A stretch of DNA of 64,000 nucleotides from NCBI GenBank assembly GCA_017506865.1, contig JAFCMP010000018.1:248001-312000 (forward strand), given 5' to 3'. Numbering within the stretch: position 1 is the first letter of the stretch; every line of letters begins with the position of its first letter. This DNA comes from Tribonema minus. Taxonomy: Eukaryota; Sar; Xanthophyceae; Tribonematales; Tribonemataceae. The position numbers were made by a program, and so were the translations under genes. Below, piece after piece: positions 22,692-33,500 of the stretch. Below the pieces are notes generated by a model that saw only the letters and a program-made list of their open reading frames with translations, was not told the DNA's origin and searched no databases.

Positions 22692-25600
22692 CTAGTAGGC
22701 GATGCTGTGCCGGCGCACACGCTTGAGCGTCTCCGGCGGCTCCTCCGTTGAGTCCTCGTCTTCGTAATCCTGCACGCAAGCGTCAACGATGACACATGCA
22801 GGCAGCGGCGTCAGCGGCGGAAAGCCTCGGCGATGAGCGCTTTGGTTCAGCGATGGCCCACGCACCTGCGAGCTGACGTCATGGAAGTGGTCAGCAGGAA
22901 CTGCTTGCTTGGCCATACACATCGAGTGCATACATACATATACATGCCCAATGTCGCCACTTCCAGGCCAGTCCTGGTCACGACAGGGGTAGAGCAGTCA
23001 TACACGGCAGCCTCCGCTGCCTGGTCGTCATGGTGCGCGAAGTGTCAGATGGCTCAATGTGTATGCATACATGTTACATGCCATGATGATAATATAGTAT
23101 GGCCAAGGTGGCTGCGCTCTGACGTCATGGTCAGCAGCTGCCGCTTGCAGTCGCCACACACATCGGGTGCATACACATGTACATGCATACCATGCGACGT
23201 ACCTCCTCCTCCGCCGCAACTTCAACCATGGCGTCGTCTGCGGCAACCGGCGACGCTCTGCTGGCGCCATCTTCGTGCTGCGATAAAAACAACTCATCAA
23301 TAATAGGATCGCCGGCGTGCCTGCGCTCTGACATCACGTGACGTACCTCCTCCTCCGCCGCAACTTCAACCATGGCGTCGTCTGCGGCAACCGGTGATGC
23401 TCCATTGGCGCCGTCTTCGGCGGCGCGCTGCAGCTGCAGCGCCGCGCGCTGCGCCGGCGTCATCTTGACGAAGCGCCCCTTGATGCGCAGGCGCTTGTCT
23501 GCGAGGTTCTTGCGGCAGTTGTAACGGATCTGCAAGAAGGGGGGCCAGGGGGGGGGGGGGGGGGCGGGGCAGCGCAGCGTATGCGGCTGAGTGAGTTCGA
23601 CATCACACACACATACGCATATCACGGCAAAACCGCGTGCGGGTGCGGTGTAGAGGCTGAGCGGGACTTCGCGACAACAGTTGCCGCTGCTGTATGCTGG
23701 TCAGTGCAGCATGCGGCGCATGGCGGCGCAGCGCGCGCGGGCGGGAATGCGCTGAGCGCTGCTGCTGCGCATGGGAGACGCCTCCACTCAAACGCAACTG
23801 AGCGTGCGCGCACACACACTTAGGGGCAAGGTTAGGATTAAGCACGACCCTTGTGAAAGCTACCACTGCAGTGCTGAGCCACGGCGGCCTGGCCGCCAGG
23901 AAAGCTTTGCAAAGCCTGCAGTTCGAAACACGCCTATAAAATGCATTGATTGAAACGCAGCCGGGGCATGTCCACTCTTGCCGACATCCTGCACCTTGCA
24001 TCCTCGTCATCAGTGTCAGTTTCGCATGTAACCGCTGGGTGGCTGGCCACGCACCCTAGCCGGTGCTCAATGCTCAGCCTGCGGCACAGGCGCCGAATGA
24101 CAGCGCACGCACGCGCGCGCACTGACGGAAACAATGCACATCAGTGTGAAAATGTGAAGATGGATGGCAATGGGACGAGATGACTTGCGGCCGACCACTC
24201 CTTGTCACCTAGAGCTCTGCGATCCTTTTGATTTGTTTCCATACAACGACAAAAACTAGAGGCACCACCCGCCCACCTTTTTCCGCCACACGCGCCTCAG
24301 CAGCCTTGAAGCGCGCGATGATCTTGAAGGTTAATTCTGAGTTCAAGTGCCCCCATTGTGGTGGACTGTAAGCTCGGTATCGAGCAGACTCGCGCGCTGA
24401 CAGAAATCATGCATGAAGGTGAAAAAAATATCTTCAAAAATATGAGTATGGATGGTAATGCGACGAGACGTAACTGCAATACTTAGAGGTACATACCCAC
24501 CCACCTTCTTCCGCCACACGCGCCGCAGCCGCTTCGCCTAGAAGCGCGCGATGATCCGGCGCATGCATGCATGCACGGAGCGCTGCTGCACATGAACGCG
24601 AGACGCCCATCTCAAGAATTCGCCCCCACACAAGCATGTGCCTAGGCGCAGAGCACCGCTGCACTCTGTATGATAGTTTACATGCGCAATCCTCTCACCA
24701 TGATTTGGGTAGATAAAGTACAAGAGATGTGCAGCACATAATAGCGTAGGATCTGTCGCAGGATCTAGGCCCGTGTGAGGGATGTGTTGCATGCTCAAGG
24801 GCTTAGTTTAGGTCGTCGTTCGCTACCTTCTTCCGCCACACGCGCCGCAGCCGCTTCGCCTTGAAGCGCGCAATGATCGCCTCGCGCTCCTGCGCCGTGT
24901 AGATGCCGATGCGCCCGTTGCGGTTGTACACATCCGTGTACTTGCTCAGCAGGTGCGGGAGCGTCACCGCCGTCGCCGCGCTGCCGGCGGCGTCGTCGCC
25001 GTCGGCGATGGCGGGCCGCGCCGGCAGCGCCGCCGCTGCTGCCGCCGCGATGCACGCCACCGCCGCCGCTGCCGCTGATGCGGATCGATCGCAGTCTTCA
25101 TCGCCCTCTTCCTTTATGGCCTGTTGAAGTGTAGAGTGCATTGCGGTTTTTCTAGTGCTTTGTTCTCATTTTTTGGTGACTTCATTTATAGATGCAAATA
25201 TGCTGCTGCTGCTGCGATGCACGCCACCGCCGCCGCTGTCGCAGATGCGGATCGGTCGCAGTCTTCGTCACCCTCCTCCTTTATCGCCTGTTGCAGTGGA
25301 GACCAGAGGGAGGTGACGTTGCGGTTTCTTGGGAACTGCGCATGCATTGCAGCTTTTTGAGTACTTTTACTTATTTTGCGGTGATTTCATTTGAAGATGA
25401 ATATGCAAATATGCTGCCGCCGCCACTGCGATGCACGCCACCGCCGCCGCTGCTGCGGACGCCGACCTGTCGCACTTCTCGTCGCCCTCCTCCTTTATGG
25501 CTTGTTGAAGGCGGGGTCGCGTGCAGGTTGCCGCTTCAGATCGATTGCAATCACCGCTGCACTTAGAGGCTCCAGTGAGCCGTGTCAGCGCACCAGTTTC

Positions 25601-26873
25601 TGAAGTTGAAGTTGCCGTTGCGGCAGCGCTCACTGATGTCAGCACCTCTGCAAAGCGCTCGCGATGGTCGCACTGTTATAGGCAGCCTGTTGATACAAGT
25701 GAAGAAGCTGTTGAACGTTGGAAGAATCAGCCTGCGGCGCGCAGGCACATGAGAACCTTGACGGGAAAGAACAAATGCGTTCGCCTGATCGTCCATGACC
25801 ACACTTTTGCAATGCTGCACTCAGGGGTCTCCGGTGAGACTTACAGGCGCCAACATTGGAGTTCATTGAAGTTGAAGTTGCACCACACCGCCCATTGTGC
25901 AGCACTGCGACCTTGCAATGCCGGAGGCTTCACCTGCAGGCACAACTGCAGACGGTGCTATGCGGCGCTTCATTCTTGTTACCTGTCATCGTCTTGCTAT
26001 TTCTGTTGCTATCGAGTGCTTCCCCGTCAAACTTGGTCATCGCCTTCAGTGTTGATGACTTCTCTCAGCGCTCCACGCTGCCCTACCTACAACGCTCGCG
26101 ACAGCCCCTTTTAACCCGCAGCCAAACGACACACATCAGCGAAGCTCACCAACCAACCTTCAACATTGACACAACTCGCTTACCTCAATGTCCGGGCTGC
26201 GCCGCCCCGCCCCCAGGTACAACCCCCCCCCCAGCTCCCCCGTCCCCCTCCCGCGCCACCCCGCCGATCGCTCCATACCCTCCGGGTTTGACTGACTGCG
26301 CGGCCGCGCGCGTCGCGTGCGCGGCAGCGGCGACGCCTCCTCGGGCCCCGAGCACGCCGCGCCGCCACCGCCGCCGCTGCTGCTGCTGCGCAGGCTCATG
26401 AGCTCCGCGCTGGCGAGGTCCGCCAGGCTGTCTAGCAGGCCGCACAGGTGCGGCTTGCTGGCGCTGCTGCTGCCGGCGCTGCTGCCGCTGGCACTTTCCG
26501 GCGGCACGCTGCTGTCGCCCGGCGCGGCAGCGGCAGCGGCGGCGGGGGCAGCGGGCTGCTGGGCCAGCAAGGCTACGGCGGCGGCGGCGACGGCGACGTC
26601 GGCAGCTCGGTCGTTGTCGACGGCTGCGGCTCCTGGTGCCAGCGCTGTTTCCGGTTCCCGTAGCTTCGCTACGGCAGGCTCCTGCTGTTGGTGCTGCTGC
26701 AGGCTGCTGCCTGTGAAGGGTGCATGAGCTTCCCCAGCTTCAACTTTTACGTTAGGGTCCGCCTTGAGAGCCTGGCCGCGGCAGAGGAACCCCTGGACGG
26801 TATTCTCATCATGTGCGTCGCACCACTGGCTGGCGTGCAACAGCACGCTGGCCTTGGAAAAGGCGGTGACCAT
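22692..26873 (-). CDS. CCT-domain transcription regulator
   Basis: Exons 26873-26184, 25120-24827, 23529-23347 and 22769-22692 (TAG stop) join in phase to about 413 aa. The CCT domain spans the exon 2/3 junction, about residues 290-350: YTAQEREAIIARFKAKR and RVWRKK in exon 2, then IRYNCRKNLADKRLRIKGRF in exon 3. This is a hallmark of CONSTANS-like, PRR and related nuclear regulators that bind NF-Y partners or DNA. The rest is low complexity (poly-Ala, poly-Gly, Ser, Gln), as is common in algal members, and the C-terminus is acidic then basic. A Cys/His cluster just upstream (RCGIC, WCDAHDE) is at best a degenerate B-box. The 5' end is uncertain: the frame is open beyond 26873 and further 5' exons may exist up to about 27700. 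Introns contain copies of adjacent exon edges. Confidence 0.8.
23200..23290 (-). repeat. Copy of the 3' edge of CCT exon 3
   Basis: About 80 bases repeat 23340-23420 (peptide ASPVAADDAMVEVAAEEE with its GTACGT donor) almost exactly, about 135 bases downstream of the genuine exon end on the minus strand. Confidence 0.85.
24280..24570 (-). repeat. Two copies of the 3' edge of CCT exon 2
   Basis: Segments at about 24283-24328 and 24503-24555 repeat the end of exon 2 (RVWRKK-coding plus a GTGGGTGG donor) found intact at 24821-24885. Both lie downstream of the exon on the coding strand. Confidence 0.8.
25170..25512 (-). repeat. Two copies of the 5' edge of CCT exon 2
   Basis: Copies at about 25175-25295 and 25385-25510 contain the acceptor and the AIKEEGDEDCDRSAS-coding start of exon 2 (intact from 25120), then diverge into a shared ending with a GCATATTTGCAT core. 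Confidence 0.85.
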
Positions 26874-27803
26874 GCTGCCTGCGCCACCCCCGCCCACCGG
26901 CGGCGCTTGTAACTGCGGGCTGCCGTTGGAGGCACAGCAGATCCCGCACCTTGAGGAGGGACACCAAATTGACAATCAAAACATTATGAAGGTTTGGTGT
27001 GGCGAGCGCACATGCATAAAGCTGGTTGACGGCGCGCTGCTGCTACACCACCACAAGCATCGCGGTCGGCGTCCACACACACACGCACGCGCACGTACCA
27101 CCTCGAACAGAGTTTTGCACACCTGCATGGCTTGAATGACGATCAGGCATGCGCGCAAGTTGCAAGTGCTGCGTTGCCCATTCGCGCTGCAGTTGGCGGT
27201 GTGAGCACCGTCGGGTAGCTCCGCACACGCTGGCACAATGCGCGCCTCACAAGCTGTGCGTGTTCGAAAAGTTTCGTGTTGATGAGATTCGAAAGGCACA
27301 CTGCTGCTTGCAGGCAAACGACATCTAACACGCGTAAAGCGGATTCATTGTGGCAGGCACAGCCTTGCAGCAGCGTATGCCGCAGGCACAGTGTCAGTAC
27401 CCTGCCGTTCGTGTGTTGGTGCTTGCTGCTTCTAGCACTTCTTTTTCCCAGAGTGCTAGTGCTATGCCACACACATTGCCGACGGCGCAACGCTCACCTT
27501 GTGCACTACGCTCGGCCGCCTCTTGCGCGTTCCTGCTTTCACTCCTTGCTTGGCTCCTCCTTTCCACTTGGTCAAGGTTAGGGTTGGAGCCAAGGTGCAG
27601 ATTTATGTAGGGTTTGCTGGCCAGGCCTGAAGGTGAGCTTTGCAAAGGGAGAGAAGTGAGTGAGCTTTGCAAGGAGGAGCCCGAGAAGGAGAGCTGCTGA
27701 AGTCAAGTGCGCCGGACTCACTGTTCACAGGCGCCGCAAAGCAGCCGTCAGCGTCGCAGTCGCGCGGAAAGGAGCCCACTTCTCGACAGCAGCGAAAGCA
27801 GCC
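26874..27803. promoter_or_regulatory. Divergent region, CCT gene / SmD2 gene, with exon-like minus segments
   Basis: This interval should contain both promoters. On the minus strand two segments look like exons: about 27240-27105 (CNLRACLIVIQAMQV, donor GTACGT) and about 27590-27498 (basic TRKRRPSVVHK, donor GTGAGC). They may be 5' exons of the CCT gene, but I could not join them in phase with certainty. Confidence 0.35.
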
Positions 27804-29908
27804 ATGTAAGCTTCAATACTAAACAAAACACACTTTGAGGAACGAAGCATCCGCTTGCTTGCTTCGCCTACAGGTGCACCTGAATGTTCATTGCTGCTGC
27901 TTTGTGTGTACCAATCCTCTCTGTACACCCATCACAGGGCGGATCTAGGTGTGCCCACGGCGCTGGATAAGGAGCGAGAAGAGGAGTTCGCATCCGGACC
28001 GCTGAGCTTATTAATGCAGAGCGTCAAAAACAACAATCAGGTGCGTGCAGCAGCAGCAACAGGGGCTAGCAATGGCTTGAAGTTCGCTGGAGAGTGTTTT
28101 GCTGCGATGATTGGGATTCCCGATTGTTGCCCGTAGAGATGTATCCTGGCCCGTGCTTGATTCGAGAAGACTGCTGCGCAGCGATGCACAAATGACGCTA
28201 ACTATAGTGGTTCAGAGTATACTTGGCAGAACATATGTTCGATGTCATATCGTTTTTCTGATATGCCTACTGCAGCAACATGTACACTTCTATACAAGCA
28301 TGCCGAGTTGAGGCATCATTTATGGACTGTTTGCCTGTCATTCCTTATGGCGGTTGGACGTTACAATTGATCCAGGTATATACTCTGCACCGGTTTAAGC
28401 GGCACTGCCTCCCCCCCCTACTCTGCATAAATGCCTCAAGACAAGCTTGAGCTAATACGCTTCTGTAGATGAGGAAGATGAGAAGTGAGGTCGCCACCAG
28501 GCGGTGCGAGTACGGCGCAGTCGCGCACCCGGCGCTGCGCCACTGCGCTCGCTGAATGTCCAGCTGCCGGCTGCTGACTGACGCTTCTTCCTAACCCTTA
28601 CCCTGACCCTAACCCTAAACGCCGCAGGTGCTGATCAACGTGCGGAACAACCACAAGCTGCTGGCGCGGGTCAAGGCGTTCGACCGGCATTGCAACATGT
28701 GAGTTCGTCGAGGTGGCGCGGGCCGCATGCAACATGCACTGCGCGGAGCACTGCTTTGGATGACGATCTCACAGCGTAGTATCACTGGAGCGTAGTGTGT
28801 GAAACCAACTTCTTCTGTGGTGTGCAACGGGTGTGGCAATGTCAGGCTGTCGAGCAACCTGCACCAACATGCAGCTGTACATGTGCTAGTTCTTCTATGA
28901 TATGGTCACTAGCTGCTGAACCTCTGTGTTGGGCTGCCGGCTGGAGCTGGCGTACCGAACACGTGAGACCTTTCCAATCTGAACACCCATGCTTTGAACG
29001 CTAAAAGCTCGCACACAGAAGTCTTTTTGACTGGTGGATACGGTGTTACTGTTTGACTCGTGGCCAATTGCTGCAGCAGCGGCGACCACGGTAATTGGTG
29101 GAAGGCACTTGCGGCTAACCATCCCTTGTCACCTAGAGCTCTACGATCTTTTGATTCGTCACCTAGAGCTCTACGATCTTTTGATTCGTTTCCATAGTTC
29201 TTCTATGATATGGTCCTATGCGTGGTGCATACCCTAGGGGTAGGGCATGCTCCAGTTTCAAGGGCTTGGTACATGAAACTTGTGCTGTCATGCTGCTCTG
29301 CTGCTGCTATTGCTGATGGACAAACCGGGTGACATTTCGACACAGACGCTGACTTGAACCGAGCGCGCTACGCCACTTCAAACGTTTGTTAGCGTTAGCG
29401 GGCCCCCCCATCACAAACACACAGCGCTCAATCAAGTAGACTGTAATCAGTGCAGGGGTTTGTGAATGGCGCAGGCACCTTGCGCAGGGCATGCACCCCA
29501 TGAACTGCGTCGATGACATTGCATTCTGTATGGCGGCAGAACCTCCGGCGCCCGCGACTGGGGCATTCCATTTGCATCCCCCCATTCCCGCGGTCAGTTG
29601 GCATTGCATTGCACCTGACATCCTCTAATGTCCACGACCCCTGATTTACTGATTCCTGCAGTATGTTGGCTTTGTGTATGTCAACTGTTGTATGTTGGCA
29701 TTGTATGTCAATCGACATGAGCCATCCTTCCCCGTCCCCCTCTCCCCCCTCCCCCAGGGTACTGACGGACGTGAAGGAGATGTGGACGGACGTCCCCAAG
29801 AAGGGCAAGGGGCAGAAGAAGGCGCACCCCGTTAACAAGGACCGCTACGTCAGCAAGATGTTTCTGCGCGGTGACTCCGTCATACTGGTCCTCAAGAACC
29901 CCAACTAA
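27804..29908 (+). CDS. SNRPD2: Small nuclear ribonucleoprotein Sm D2
   Basis: Coding parts are 27804-27805, 27938-28040, 28628-28698 and 29758-29908 (TAA), giving about 108 aa. The initiator ATG is split: AT ends exon 1 just before GTAAGC, and G opens exon 2. The protein starts [18 protein letters not shown] and matches SmD2 along its length: [39 protein letters not shown] (Sm1), [17 protein letters not shown], and [20 protein letters not shown] (Sm2). SmD2 is a core subunit of the heptameric Sm ring on U1, U2, U4 and U5 snRNAs, paired with SmD1. Human SmD2 is 118 aa, so the length is normal. Intron 2 ends in a short CCCTAA-type tract, and intron 3 carries a dispersed repeat (28997-29202). 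Confidence 0.95.
28590..28619. repeat. Interstitial telomere-like tract (CCCTAA)
   Basis: Degenerate CCCTAA/CCCTTA units lie directly before the acceptor of SmD2 exon 3, where they form part of the pyrimidine tract. Confidence 0.7.
28997..29202 (+). repeat. Dispersed repeat family 1, copy in SmD2 intron 3
   Basis: About 200 bases. The core GTCACCTAGAGCTCTACGAT is duplicated in tandem at 29128-29190. The longest similar copy is at 36545-36718 in paralogue A. Shorter copies lie at about 24183-24243 (plus), 33150-33241 (minus) and 52650-52735 (minus). Confidence 0.8.
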
Positions 29909-30535
29909 AGCGCGCGCGTTGAGTCGTGCGCAGTTTTTGCTACAGGACGGGGGGGGGGGGGGGGGGGGGGGGCTGCACCATGCAGCTACAGGGGGCAATG
30001 CAGCGCGCGTTGAGTCGTGCGCAGCCTTTGCCAAGGGGGGAGGGGGGGGGGGGCTGCACTTGCAGTTACAGGGCAGCGCGCGCCAACAGTGCAGTTGAAG
30101 TTTCACGCTGCAGTGGCGCTGCCATTTGCCGGGGCCATGGATTGGTGCCTCGGCGCAAGCATTCAGCGAAGCAGAGCGCGCCGTGCGCACAGCGGTGCGA
30201 CTGGCTGCAAATTGCTGTCGATCAGTGCAATAGCGGTTTGTGACAGGACCGCGCATGCACTTCGGGAAACTGCACTGCTGACGCGGGCGGCAGGGAAGGG
30301 AGCACCCACAAATCAAATAAATGCTGTCACGATCATGAGCGCGCGCGTGTGATGTGCGATTTGCTCCAACTTCAACGCTGGCGCGTCCACACGTAACGTT
30401 GTTCTCCGTCTCCTCGGTTGATTTTTGGGAGATGTCTCAGTCGAGCTTTCTCAGCTGTGTGCGCATGTTCGCTGCATGCAACAGGCTGGAAGCAGGCAGT
30501 GGCTACTGGCCTAAAGTGGACTGTCTCCGCGCACC
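29909..30535. other. Intergenic region, SmD2 / channel paralogue A
   Basis: It contains the SmD2 3' UTR and the promoter of paralogue A. Two duplicated G-tract units (about 29925-29990 and 30003-30060) each follow a GCGCGCGTTGAGTCGTGCGC-like core and end in a run of ten or more G followed by CTGCAC. No gene is seen. Confidence 0.6.
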
Positions 30536-33500
30536 ATGAGCGAAACTGCAAGCAAAGATGGGGTAAGGCTGTCAGCAGAACACATTCTGCTGTCCGAACA
30601 TGTCCCAAATTGCTGACTTTGCTGTGTTGTGTACTGTCTGCAGCCGTCCTGGAGTGGCGTGCTCACTACACTGACCATCACTGCCATTCAGGGCGGAGCA
30701 GTGTACATCATCTTTGAGCTCTACAGGCGCACCTCGAGGAGCAAAAGGTGACAACATCGGAAGTATGTAGGCATGCTGCGCTGACCGCGGACCTCGAGCT
30801 GCGCCTAGTTTGTAAGCCCACTGTACAAATCTTTGTGTCGGCCTTCAGGAACCTTGTCCACTTGTGCCAAGAGGTGCTCAAGGAAAAGTGAACAAACAAA
30901 ACTCGACGATGGCAACAGCCCAGCAGGCTCGTGTTCGTGGCAGGAGGAGGCATGGTCTACTCTCTCCTTGCATCAACAATGGTTGCCTCTTCGAACTTAT
31001 GGGTGCCAGTATCCACCATCCATGAACACGAGGTTTCCTGTACGTTCCTGTGCTTGGTCTTTAAGCTGCTGCGAACAGTCATCTTGAACTAGCAAAGAAA
31101 TAGACAGCAGCCTAGGTGCGCCAAGCAGCAGCCAGGGCTCTAGCTGTGGGTCCAGCACGCCTGAAGCTGTGAAGCACCGTTTGATCATCTGCTGCCAGGG
31201 TGTGTCGACCAGCATGGGCCCCCCACCCTTGACTCGACGTACCTTCGATGCACTAGTACATACCTGCTGCCACCGAAGCGCAAACCTGACGCTGCTGCTG
31301 CGCTCGCGTCCCCGCCTTTTCAGCGCATATGAGACGCGGCGAATCACGCGGCCGGAGCGGTCTCCGCCGGAGGCGAGCACGGCGCTGCTGGGATGGGTGA
31401 GCTCCGTGCTCGCGGTGAGCGACGAGGAGACGCACCGCTGCGTGGGGCTGGACACGTTCATGTTCATCAGGTGACGCCCCCGCCCCCGCTGAACTTCAAG
31501 TGATAGGCGTAGTGTCAAGGGACGCGCCGCTGCCTGGGGCTGGACACCTTCTCATGTTCATCAGGTGACACACCCCTGTTGAACACCTTCAAGTGATAGG
31601 CGTAGTGTCAAGGCACTTGCATTTGGGCCTGTAGGCGTCAAGTAGTGCGAGGAGATGTGCTGTTGCGTAAGGCTGGATGCTTTCTCGCATTCATCAGGTG
31701 ACGCCCCCCCCCCCCTCCCCAGCTTCAAGTAGGATGTGCAACGTCAAAGGCACTCGCAGTCGGGCCTGTAGTAACTTTAAGTGAAATGCGCAAGTGAAGC
31801 CCTTGCGTTCGGGCTGTAGGCGTCAACTAGGCGGTGGCGAGGAGACGCATTGCTGCGCGGCTGGACACCTTCGTGTTCATCAGGTGACGCTCCTGCCCAA
31901 CTTCAAGTGGGATGTGCAGTGCCCCCAAGGCATTTTATGTTCAGGCTGTACACGTCAAGTAAGCGGTGACTGGGCGATACGCCGCTGCGCAGTGCTGACA
32001 CCTTCATGTTCAATAGGTGACGCCCCTGTCCAACTTCAAGTGAAATGCGCAGCGTCACTTGCGTTGGTGACGAGGAGACGCGCTTCAACGCAGGGCTGCA
32101 CGCTTTCTAATATTTATTACGGTATGCCCCGACTGAACTTCAAGTGGTATGCGCAGTCAAGGCAGTTACGTTCAGGCTGTAGGCGTCACGTAGGCGGTGG
32201 CGAGGCGAGGCGCTGCTGCATGAGGTTGGACACCTCCTGTGCATCAGGTGACGCCCCTGCTGAACTTCAAGTGATGTGCGCAACGTCAAGGCAGTCACGC
32301 TCGGGCTGTTCGCATCAAGTGGGCGTTGCAAGGAAACGCGCCGCAGCATAATGCCGGGCGCTTTCTCGTATTCATCAAGTGACGCCCGCCCCCGCTGAAC
32401 TTCAAGTGAAATCAGCAGCGTCACGGCATCACGCTCAGGCTGCACGTGCCAAGCAGACGACGATGGAGGGATCGGTAGCGCGCTGCGCAGCGCTGAACAA
32501 ATTTCACCCTGATTAGTGAAACCCCTTGTTAGTGAAACCCCTTGCCCGCACCACTGGCTCATCTACATCTCCGCCGCCGCTCTTGTATGCATGCGCACAC
32601 GCTCGCCGTCTCGCAGCGCATACTTGTGTGTGTAGTTACGAACTCTATGCGTGTGCGCCCAGGTGTTGTCGATACAGCGCATCGCATTTCCCGTACGGTG
32701 CTGTATGTGCATGCGCCGTCTCACAGCGTATACTTCTATGTAGTTACGCACCCTGTGTGCGAGCGCCCAGGTGTTGTAGACGCTGTCACTGTACTGCTAG
32801 TTACGCACTCTGTGTGTGCGCGCCCGGGTGGTGTTGATAAAGCGCATCTCAATACCCGCACGGCGCTGTATGTGCATGCGGCGTCTCACAGCGTAGGTAT
32901 ACTTCTATGTAAGTAGTTGCGCACTCTGCGTGTTGAACTTGAAGTTGTTCAAAAGCCCTGTGTCCGTTGCGCTTGTGCGCCCAGTTGTTGTCGATACAAC
33001 GCAGTGCATACCTGTACGCCGCTGTATTGACAACACTTGTGCGGTGTTCGTGCTACAATTATGGTATCATTCACTTTTTCTCTTTCGCTTGTTGTTTGGG
33101 GTCGAAACGGATCTTAATGTATTTATTTATATATATCGTCAGAACAGTTTCATGGAAATTGATCAAAAGATGGTAGAGCTCTTGGAGACAAGGTGTGGTC
33201 AGCCATCAAACTGAATGCCGAATGCCTTCCACCATCGACCGTGTTTTTAATCTACCCCCGGCTGCGCTGCGTGCGTGCGCCGCAGGTTCCTGCGCATGTG
33301 CTTCTTCATCACGGGCGTCTCGTCGGCGTTCGCGCTCGTATTTCTCATACCCATCTATGCGACAGGGGGGGAGCGCAGCAGCGCTTCCACGGGTGCGTAA
33401 TGAAGCAGCTTGTCGCTTCTACGGTCGTGCAACCTTGCCCTTCATAGGCCGCTTGTAACTCCTACAGTCGTACAATCTTGCTCAAAAACTGCCCTTAATA

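Noticed and set aside
32605..33050. CRISPR-like array
   Set aside because: Units are diverged along their whole length with no constant repeat and unique spacers, and the context is a eukaryotic intron.
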